Shown here: piece after piece, positions 30,349 through 38,800 of the stretch
Position numbering within the stretch: the stretch's first letter is position 1
Layout: the number at the start of each line of letters is the position of its first letter
Source: an uncultured Flavobacteriaceae bacterium
Lineage (GTDB): Bacteria > Bacteroidota > Bacteroidia > Flavobacteriales > Flavobacteriaceae
Length of the DNA stretch: 64,000 nucleotides
Assembly: GCA_937929935.1 (NCBI GenBank)
Contig: CALFUL010000023.1
Coordinates: 62,001 to 126,000 of the forward strand
Direction of reading: 5' to 3'
Made by a program: the position numbers and the translations under genes
The notes under the pieces: model-generated
Told to the model about the DNA's origin: nothing
The model's database searches: none
What the model saw: only the letters and a program-made list of their open reading frames with translations

Positions 30349-31588
30349 TGAAGTTTTTTAAAACTGAGGCATATAATTCTTTCCAATCAACTGGGCCATC
30401 GCCCCCTAATAATTCATTTGAAAAAACACTTATCATAGTACCCTTTACATTTTTCACTTCATTAAACACACTGGTCATCTCTGTCAAAATCACTTGACTA
30501 CGGGTGTAGTTATAAAAAGCATAATCATGAAAAGCAAATGGATGCACTCTAATAGGCTGTTTCAATTCTAGATTAATATCATAAAAATAAAAAGGTGTAC
30601 ATGTACCCGCCCTAAAACCAATAGTGTGGGTATACCCCATGGTAAAATCATCAGTAAACTCAGCAGCAATTAGGTTTTGATAGGTAGTTGGCACGTCAAC
30701 TCTGTTGTAACGCATTCGTGAATGATTTACAGGCCTATGCACAACTGAAGTTAAATTTTTCTTTTCTTGTTTCAAAAGCTCATTATTATAAAAAGAACTG
30801 TATGAGGCTACAAGCGCAACCTTACTGTAATCAGCTATTGACTTAATTAGAAAACGAAATTTGTTATTACTTGGCGTGATATTTTTATCATAAGAAGAGT
30901 ATCTCGCAAATTGAAAAAAGAATTTGCTCTTAACACTTAATTCATTATGTAAATCAACTAGAAATTTAAAATTGTTATAAGGATCTTTATTTGGGTTAAA
31001 CCATACTTTAATTCGCGTAAAAACTCTTTTAAAGCTTAATTTTCCGATATCTAAACACAAGCCTCCAAGACTGCGAACAAAACTTCTATGTGCAAAACTA
31101 TGAGAGGTAGTTACATCGATTATTGAGTTATAGGTATAGGTTCTTTCTTTCGCCTTAAGATCCGGAAATTTTAACTTTAATTCTTTTAAAAGCATGAACG
31201 CCCAAATATCAACCACAGGTTTTCTTATGAAACCTTTTTGAAATGCTAAACTTTCTTTAGCCGGAAACCTTCCGTGTTCATCTTTCACATGCGGTAAATA
31301 CTCCTCATACCTACTCAACAAATAAAAACTTGCTGAAAAAATATCAAACGGAATGCTGCCTTGCTCATTAGATGAAAAAAAGCAAGGTATACCTTGCCAT
31401 TCACCCATATCTATTTGAATATCATTTATACCCTGTTCTGAAAGTAAGCCATTACTTCTTATGAAAAACTCATTTTGAAGAGGCTTTTTTGTGTAGGTAA
31501 TTTTAGCGCCACTATGCTTGATGAAATCTTCGACCTTAGTAGTAAAACCTATTTCAACACCTAAAATTCGCGTAAAAACCTGAGTCAT
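30338..31588 (-). CDS. DUF7033/polysaccharide-deacetylase-like protein
   Basis: Start at MTQVFTRILGVEIGF (31588) or ATG at 31636; SASFYLLSRYEEYLPHVKDEHGRFPAKES; C-terminal RAGTCTPFYFYD. Confidence 0.65.
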   Translation of the reverse strand: MTQVFTRILGVEIGFTTKVEDFIKHSGAKITYTKKPLQNEFFIRSNGLLSEQGINDIQIDMGEWQGIPCFFSSNEQGSIPFDIFSASFYLLSRYEEYLPHVKDEHGRFPAKESLAFQKGFIRKPVVDIWAFMLLKELKLKFPDLKAKERTYTYNSIIDVTTSHSFAHRSFVRSLGGLCLDIGKLSFKRVFTRIKVWFNPNKDPYNNFKFLVDLHNELSVKSKFFFQFARYSSYDKNITPSNNKFRFLIKSIADYSKVALVASYSSFYNNELLKQEKKNLTSVVHRPVNHSRMRYNRVDVPTTYQNLIAAEFTDDFTMGYTHTIGFRAGTCTPFYFYDINLELKQPIRVHPFAFHDYAFYNYTRSQVILTEMTSVFNEVKNVKGTMISVFSNELLGGDGPVDWKELYASVLKNFNDK

Positions 31589-31667
31589 TATATAACTAAA
31601 ACGCGTTGTTATTTTGTGGGTGTATATCAGTAGCATGAATCATCAAAAATACAAATTTGAAAATAGG

Positions 31668-32366
31668 TTATAGCAAACCCTCATCAGCAAAACTGAAATA
31701 TGCCATTTGTGTAATTATTAAATGATCTAAAACTTTAATGTCAAGAGCTGATGCCGCCGTTTTTAATTTTTGCGTTATTTGTTTATCAGCTTGACTGGGC
31801 TTTAGTGTTCCTGAAGGGTGGTTATGCGCCAAAATCAACCCTATGGCACCAATTACTAAAGCTTCTTTCATAACCAACCTTACATCTACTAAAGTTCCTG
31901 TGATGCCCCCTTTACTGAGTTGCGAAGTTTGTAAAACTTTGCTTGAATTATTCAAATAAACAATCCAAAATTCTTCATGCTGTAAATCTCCTAATTTTGG
32001 TTGCAGCAATTCAAATACACTTGTACTACTTGAAATTTTAGCTACTTTCTTAGCATCTTCTCCTCTTCTACGCCTACCAATTTCAAGGGCTGCGGCAATG
32101 GTTACAGCTTTAGCTTCGCCAATACCTTTGAATTGCATTAACTGTTTTATACTAAGTCTACCTAACTCATTAAGGCTATTATTTGTTGACGCCAAAATTC
32201 TTTTAGAAAGTTCTACAGCACTTTCATTTCTACTACCTGAACCTATTAGAATAGCCAATAACTCAGCATCAGAGAGCATAGCTCGCCCTTTGTGTATCAA
32301 TTTTTCACGGGGCTTGTCATCATCTGACCAAAGCTTAATAGATAAAATAATTGGCTTAACCTGCAT
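31668..32366 (-). CDS. radC: RadC-like JAB-domain DNA repair protein
   Basis: REKLIHKGRAMLSDAELLAILIGSG; HNHPSGTLKPSQAD metalloprotease motif. Confidence 0.95.
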   Translation of the reverse strand: MQVKPIILSIKLWSDDDKPREKLIHKGRAMLSDAELLAILIGSGSRNESAVELSKRILASTNNSLNELGRLSIKQLMQFKGIGEAKAVTIAAALEIGRRRRGEDAKKVAKISSSTSVFELLQPKLGDLQHEEFWIVYLNNSSKVLQTSQLSKGGITGTLVDVRLVMKEALVIGAIGLILAHNHPSGTLKPSQADKQITQKLKTAASALDIKVLDHLIITQMAYFSFADEGLL

Positions 32367-32416
32367 GCGTTAAAAATAAGATAAATCTTACAATTAAAAT
32401 ATTCTTCATTTAACCC

Positions 32417-32424
32417 TATTTTTG
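32417..32424 (+). promoter_or_regulatory. TAnnTTTG -7 element upstream of DUF1569 gene
   Basis: TATTTTTG exact match; the track's TTG start (32422) lies inside it. Confidence 0.5.
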
Positions 32425-32442
32425 TTTCTCAATAGTATACTT

Positions 32443-32883
32443 ATGAAATCTTTATTTGAAGAAAGCGTCTATACTGAAATTCTTGAAAGAATTGATTTAT
32501 TACATGAAAATTCAGAAAGACAATGGGGTAAAATGACCATGGGCCAAATGGCGTGGCACTGTCAATTTCCGCTGGCTATTGGCATTAAAAACAAGGATAA
32601 GGGCAACGGAAATTTTTTTGTTAAACTGTTTTTTAAAAAGCAAATGTATAATGAGAAGCCCTTTCGAAAAAACTTACCTACAGCACCTAATTTAAAAGCA
32701 ACAGTGCCAAAAGATGTAACAGTTGAAAAAGCAAAACTTAAAGAGTTAGTGTGCCAGTTCTATGAATGTAGAAGTAGAACAAGTTGGAATCCGCATCCGC
32801 TATTTGGAAAATTTACCCATCAACAATGGGGGCAAGTTCAATACAAACACCTTGACCACCACCTCAAACAGTTTGGTGTTTAA
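32443..32883 (+). CDS. DUF1569 (DinB-like) protein
   Basis: MTMGQMAWHCQFPLAIG, HPLFGKFTHQQWGQVQYKHLDHHLKQFG; ATG 32443 preferred to TTG 32422. Confidence 0.85.
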   Translation: MKSLFEESVYTEILERIDLLHENSERQWGKMTMGQMAWHCQFPLAIGIKNKDKGNGNFFVKLFFKKQMYNEKPFRKNLPTAPNLKATVPKDVTVEKAKLKELVCQFYECRSRTSWNPHPLFGKFTHQQWGQVQYKHLDHHLKQFGV

Positions 32884-33059
32884 TCATCTTCAGACTGCAA
32901 CTCTTGGTATTCGATTTTAGCTCGTGTATCATTAACTGACCGCTCTTCTTCGAGAATTACATTTGACATACCCAGCATAAAGGCCGTCATTAGAATCGAC
33001 AGCTTTCTTCTAAAAAAACGAGCCAAGATTTTTGAAAAAGTGCGTTGTTTTGATTTCAT
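32880..33059 (-). CDS. 59-aa small protein with hydrophobic centre (not in ORF track)
   Basis: Read directly: MKSKQRTFSKILARFFRRKLSILMTAFMLGMSNVILEEERSVNDTRAKIEYQELQSEDD*; basic N-terminus, hydrophobic stretch, acidic tail. Confidence 0.65.
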   Translation of the reverse strand: MKSKQRTFSKILARFFRRKLSILMTAFMLGMSNVILEEERSVNDTRAKIEYQELQSEDD

Positions 33060-33130
33060 TCTGTTTATTTGAATGCAAAACCTTATCCAAAAAGCATCAA
33101 CCTGACAGATTTACAGTTCTTTAGCAAAAA

Positions 33131-34489
33131 TCAACTGATTACTTTTTGTTTAAGTTGGTCTAAATCAAGTCCGCCATAATTACCAGAGCTCATTAACAGC
33201 AGTGTCGAGTTGTCAAAATCTTGATTAAAAACATACTTTTTAAACTGATCTGCATTGGTATAGATAACTAAATCTTCACGCTGAAAAGCATCTTTAATTT
33301 GTTGCTCACTAACGGCTTCTAGCTTTTTAATGGCAACAGATTCTGGTAAATAGAATACTACAGCAACATCAGCAGGATCTAAAGCTCCTTTGTATTCTTT
33401 TAAAAATTCAGGATTAAAACTACTATAGGTATGTAACTCTAAACAAGCTATTAATTTTCTTTCAGGATATTGTTCTTTAACTGCTTTTGTGGTAGCTGCT
33501 ACTTTACTGGGGGAATGTGCAAAATCTTTAAAGGCGATACTTGAAGGTCCTTCAGCAATTTTTTCTAATCGTTTAGATGCGCCTTTAAAAGTGGCAATCG
33601 CCTCATAAAAATCAGCCTCATCAACGCCCATGTTTTGGCAAATCCATTTGGCACCAGCGAGATTACTCAAATTATGTTTGCCAAAAACTTCAATTGGCAT
33701 TGACCCCTCAGGAGTTTCTAAAAGCGTAGCTCCATTTTCAACTACATATTCTGGCGTAGCATACGGCATTTTGCGAATGGCATTTTCAGACGCCTCTACC
33801 ACATTTTTTACTTCAATATCTTCAACATTATAGGTAATGCTTCCGCCCTTGACAATACTTTTTACAAAAATTTGAAACTGTTCTACGTAATTTTCAAAAG
33901 TAGGAAACACATTAATATGATCCCAAGCTATTCCGCTTAACAAAGCAATATTAGGCTGATACAAATGAAATTTAGGTCTTCGATCAATAGGAGAAGAAAG
34001 GTATTCATCGCCTTCTAAAACAATAAAATCATTTTCTTCAGTCAAGTGCACCATGCAGTCAAAACCATCTAACTGCGCCCCTACCATGTAATCAACGGCA
34101 ATATCATGATAATTTAAAACATGTAAAATCATTGACGTAATGGTAGTCTTACCGTGACTACCCCCAATAACTACCCTAGTTTTATCTTTTGATTGCTCAT
34201 ATAAAAACTCAGGATAAGAATATATTTTAAGACCTAACTCTTGTGCTTTTAGTAATTCTGGGTTATCAAGCTTCGCGTGCATCCCCAAAATAATGGCATC
34301 TAAATTTTCATTTATTTTATCAGGAAACCACCCAAAATGTGCAGGTAATAATCCTTTTTCTTCTAAACGACCTTTTGAAGGTTCAAAAATGACATCGTCA
34401 CTTCCGGTTATAGAATATCCTTTATGATTGAGTGCTAAGGCCAAATTGTGCATGGCACTTCCGCCTATGGCGATAAAATGAATTTGCAT
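33131..34489 (-). CDS. mpl: Mur ligase family, UDP-N-acetylmuramate:L-Ala-gamma-D-Glu-meso-DAP ligase-like
   Basis: HFIAIGGSAMHNLALALNHKGYSITGSDD; GGSHGKTTITSMI; HNLSNLAGA. Confidence 0.88.
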   Translation of the reverse strand: MQIHFIAIGGSAMHNLALALNHKGYSITGSDDVIFEPSKGRLEEKGLLPAHFGWFPDKINENLDAIILGMHAKLDNPELLKAQELGLKIYSYPEFLYEQSKDKTRVVIGGSHGKTTITSMILHVLNYHDIAVDYMVGAQLDGFDCMVHLTEENDFIVLEGDEYLSSPIDRRPKFHLYQPNIALLSGIAWDHINVFPTFENYVEQFQIFVKSIVKGGSITYNVEDIEVKNVVEASENAIRKMPYATPEYVVENGATLLETPEGSMPIEVFGKHNLSNLAGAKWICQNMGVDEADFYEAIATFKGASKRLEKIAEGPSSIAFKDFAHSPSKVAATTKAVKEQYPERKLIACLELHTYSSFNPEFLKEYKGALDPADVAVVFYLPESVAIKKLEAVSEQQIKDAFQREDLVIYTNADQFKKYVFNQDFDNSTLLLMSSGNYGGLDLDQLKQKVIS

Positions 34490-34579
34490 CTAATAAAAAT
34501 TAAAATGTAAAGATAGGAATTGAAATTCGCTCTTTAAACCAAGACATTATAATTATCTTAGTATTAAAATTAAAACGTA

Positions 34580-34897
34580 ATGAGCCTTAATTTAACCACT
34601 ATTCCTTCAAAAGAAATCATGCCAGGTTATCACGGCAAATTGGTTCATACCAAAACTATGAGTTTGGTTTTTTGGGATGTTCAAAAGGATGCCGTTGTAC
34701 CCGAACATCATCATGTTCACGAACAAATCATGCATGTCATTGAAGGAGAATTTCAGTTTACTTTAGATGGTATTACGAAGGTGTATTACACGGGCGATAT
34801 TGTACCCATACCATCAAACGCTCCTCATGGGGGAAAAGCGTTAACACCCTGTAAATTAATGGATGTTTTTAGCCCGGCTAGAGAGGAGTATAAATAG
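34580..34897 (+). CDS. Cupin-domain protein
   Basis: PEHHHVHEQIMHVIEGEFQFTLDG ... PSNAPHGGKAL metal-binding cupin motifs. Confidence 0.9.
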   Translation: MSLNLTTIPSKEIMPGYHGKLVHTKTMSLVFWDVQKDAVVPEHHHVHEQIMHVIEGEFQFTLDGITKVYYTGDIVPIPSNAPHGGKALTPCKLMDVFSPAREEYK

Positions 34898-34927
34898 GAG
34901 TTGGATTGTTGAAAGCAAAAAAAAGTG

Positions 34928-34989
34928 CTTGAACTTGAAGTTGAAGTTGAACTTGAACTTGAACTTGAGCTTGAGCTTGACACTTGAAC
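34928..34989. repeat. Hexameric CTTGAA-type imperfect tandem repeat
   Basis: cttgaacttgaagttgaagttgaacttgaacttgaacttgagcttgagcttgacacttgaac. Confidence 0.9.
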
Positions 34990-35008
34990 TTTAAAGAATT
35001 AAGAAAAA

Positions 35009-35794
35009 ATGAACATAACATTAGAAGGAAAAAAAGCGCTAGTTGGCGGCAGTAGCGCAGGTATAGGCAAAGCTATTGCCATACAATTGGCGAAAAGTGG
35101 AGCTAGCGTAACCTTAATGTCGCGAAGTGAAGATAAATTAAAAGCCATTGTTGCTGATTTACCTACCGCTAATGGTCAAAAACATCAGTATCTGAAAGTT
35201 GATTTCACTAACTTCAATAGTTTTAAAAACATCATCTCTGAGTATTTCAAAAGCAATTCAGTTGATATTCTCGTCAACAATACGCAGGGGCCACCTGCTG
35301 GTAGTGCATTAGACAAATCTATTGATGATTATCAAGCTGCTTTTGACCTGCTTTTTAAAACCGTGGTGTATACCACTGAACTGGCTTTAGAAAACATGCG
35401 TGCCAACAAATTTGGTAGAATTATCAATGTTTCTTCAGTTTCAGTGAAAGAACCTTTATCCTACTTGGTTTTATCTAATTCTATCAGATCTGCAGTTACT
35501 GCTTGGGCAAAGTCTTTAACTATGGATGTAGGCCCGTATAACATCACAATCAACAATACCTTAACAGGTTATTTTAATACCGAACGTATTGAAGAAATTA
35601 TTCGAAGAAAGTCGGCTAAAACAGGTGTTTCAGAAGCTGATGTTAGAGAAAATATGGAGTCGGAAGTATCTGTAAAACGTATGGGTGACCCAGAAGAATA
35701 TGCAAATCTAGTTACCTTTTTAGCATCAGATAAAGCAGGGTACATTAGCGGCATTAACATACCTATTGATGGTGGTAGGCTAAAATCACTTTAA
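35009..35794 (+). CDS. SDR-family oxidoreductase
   Basis: GKKALVGGSSAGIGKAIAIQLAKSGASV, VNNTQGP, IDGGRL C-terminus. Confidence 0.92.
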   Translation: MNITLEGKKALVGGSSAGIGKAIAIQLAKSGASVTLMSRSEDKLKAIVADLPTANGQKHQYLKVDFTNFNSFKNIISEYFKSNSVDILVNNTQGPPAGSALDKSIDDYQAAFDLLFKTVVYTTELALENMRANKFGRIINVSSVSVKEPLSYLVLSNSIRSAVTAWAKSLTMDVGPYNITINNTLTGYFNTERIEEIIRRKSAKTGVSEADVRENMESEVSVKRMGDPEEYANLVTFLASDKAGYISGINIPIDGGRLKSL

Positions 35795-35893
35795 AAGCAA
35801 GAACGGCCTAGTTACCTCAATCAAAAGGACACTTTACTCAAAATTGGTTGTGAGCTATTGCTTTTCAACTCACTTTTGAAGTTTAAACCTATC

Positions 35894-38800
35894 ATGATGA
35901 AAAAATTAGCACTTTTAATTAGTATTGTTCTTTTGACCCAGTTCGTACAAGCGCAAGAAGCTTCACGAGAATATGAAACACTTTGGACCAAAGTTGAGAA
36001 CTACGAACTCAATGATTTGCCAAAATCAGCATTAGCATTGGTTGATTCAATTACTTCGAAAGCCAAAAAAGAAAAGAACAGTACACAAATAGTAAAAGCG
36101 CTTTTATATACTTCTAAATTTTCTTTAGTCTTAGAAGAAGATGCCCAATTAAAGATTGTAAATGATTTTAAAACTGAAATCGCCCAAGCTGAATTTCCAA
36201 CCAAAAACATTCTTGAAAATTATTTGGCCAAGCTCTATTGGCAGTATTATCAGCAAAATAGATATCGTTTTTACGATCGCACTAAAACAGATGCAAAAGT
36301 TGATTCTGTTGATTTTAGAACTTGGGATCTAAATACCCTTTTCAATGAAATAAATGCTCGCTTTGATAATTCTTTAGCTCGAGAAACTGAACTACAAAAG
36401 TTTCCTGTTTCTGAATTTGAATTGTTATTGCATAAAAAAGCTGATTCAGAAAAACACCGCCCTACCCTCTTTGATGTATTAGCACATTCAGCGCTTGATT
36501 TTTATAAGACTTCTGAAAATAGCATAACCAGACCCGCTGATAAATTTGAAATTAATCAGCCTGATTATATGTGTGAGGCTGCTCAATTTTCGCAACAAAA
36601 AATTAAAACCACTGATACCTCCTCTTTACAAGCGAAAGCTTTAATCATTTATCAAAAACTAATTGATTTTCATTTGAAAAACAATGCTACTGAAGCTATT
36701 GTTGAAATTGACTTAGAACGCTTAAAATTTATTCGTAACAACGCCGTATTTTCAGATAAAGACAAACAATTTCTTGAAGTTCTAAAAAATTCTGCTTCAA
36801 GTTTAAAACAAAAAGAACATGCCGCACTTTATCAGTATGAAATGGCGCTTTTACACCAAAATAAAGGACAGTCATATGACCCAAAAAGCAATGACAAATA
36901 TCGTTGGAAACTAAAACAGGCTCTTGAAATTTGTAATGCCATTATTGAAAAACATCCGAAAAGTAGGGCGGCAAAAAAATGTGCTTCTCTAAAATCACAA
37001 TTATTAAAAACTGAGCTTCAATTGACCGCTGAAGAGCACATCCCCATAAACACTATTTCAAGAGTACTCGTAAACTATAAAAATATCGACTCACTGAATT
37101 TTAGAGCGCTAAAGGTTACTGATTCTAAATTAAAAGCTTTTAACAAAATATATGAGCGTGATAAAAAGCTTGAATTTTTAAACAAATTAAAGGTTGCCAA
37201 AGCATGGTCATCGTCATTAAAAAATGAAAAAGATTATCAAACGCATAGTTCAGAAGTTAGTATACCTGTACTACCTGGGGGCACTTATTTACTTTTTGTA
37301 GAAACTGCTGATGATAAAAACACCTTTGCGTATAGTGAACTGCAAGTAACCAATATTGCCCTTACTGAACTAAGTACTGATAACCAACATATTTATCAGG
37401 TGGTTAATAGAAATGATGGCAGCCCCGTACCTAACGCGCAAGTAAAAATATCTTATAGTCGTAATTACAATCGCCCAAGACATACCATTACAAAAACTAC
37501 AAATCAATTAGGACAAGTTTTTATAGAGAAAAAATCAGCACGTTGGTCAAATGTTCAGGTTGCCATTACGCACCTTAAAGACAGCGCTACTTTTGGCGAT
37601 TATTATATTACTAATAAAAGAAAAGAAAGTATAGAAGAAGTGACCTCAAAAGCCTTTGTTTTTAATGATCGAAGTATTTACAGACCTGGCCAAACAGTAT
37701 ATTTTAAAGGTATTTTGGTTGAAACCTTCAAAAAAAAATCAACCCTATTGACTGATGAGTTAGTTGATGTGATTCTCTATGATGTTAATGATGACGAGGT
37801 CGCCGAGTTAGAATATAAGACCAATGAATATGGTTCTTTTTCTGGAGAAATCGTGCTACCTAACAACGGACTCACAGGGCAATATTACCTCGAAGTAGAT
37901 TATGATTCTGCTGATGATTATACGGAACACTACTTTTCAGTTGAAGAGTATAAAAGACCAAAATTTGAAACCTCATTTAAACCCGTTACTGAAACCTACA
38001 AAGTCAATGATAGCATTTTAGTTCAAGGCACCGCCACCGCTTATGCTGGCAGTAGTATTTCTGATGCAAAAGTGAGTTATCGGGTTAAAAGAATGGTGCA
38101 ATACCCGAGATGGTATTATTGGTACCGACCATATTTCAGTAGTGAGGCACAAGAAATTACGCATGGCGAAACAACTACCGATGACTCGGGTTTGTATAAA
38201 ATCAATTTTAAAGCCATACCCGATGCCAGTGTTGATGCGAAAAATCTTCCTGTTTTTAGGTATGAAGTTACTGCTGATGTCACTGACATCAACGGCGAAA
38301 CACATAGCACTAGCACTATAGTTTCTGTGGGCTATCACGCAGTAACGGCAAACCTAAGTATCAATACTAAAATTGATAAAGACCTTAAAGACAATAGTAT
38401 TGCTATCTCAACCCTAAACCTCAACGGGCAGCCCATTGACAATAAGGGTGTATTAAAAATGTACAAGCTTCAAGCACCCGAACATGTCTTGCGCGACCGC
38501 CCGTGGAAAGCACCTGACTATGACGGATTTACCCAATCAGAATTTAAAAAATTATACCCTCATGATGCCTTTAAAAACGAGCATGATTATTTTACATGGG
38601 AAAAAGGCAAATTGGTTTGGGAAGCTAATTATGACACCTCAAAATCAAAAGAGATTGAACTGGGCAGAACCAAAAAATGGACTTCTGGTAAATACATTAT
38701 TGAACTAGAAACCAAAGATAAATTTGGACAACTAGTAAAGGATATCGCATACACTACTTTGTCTAGCACAAAAGACAAAATGCTACCTGACCATCAACTT

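Noticed and set aside
34928-34989. Possible CRISPR-like array
   Set aside because: Units are 6 nt with no spacers; a degenerate short tandem repeat, and no cas genes nearby
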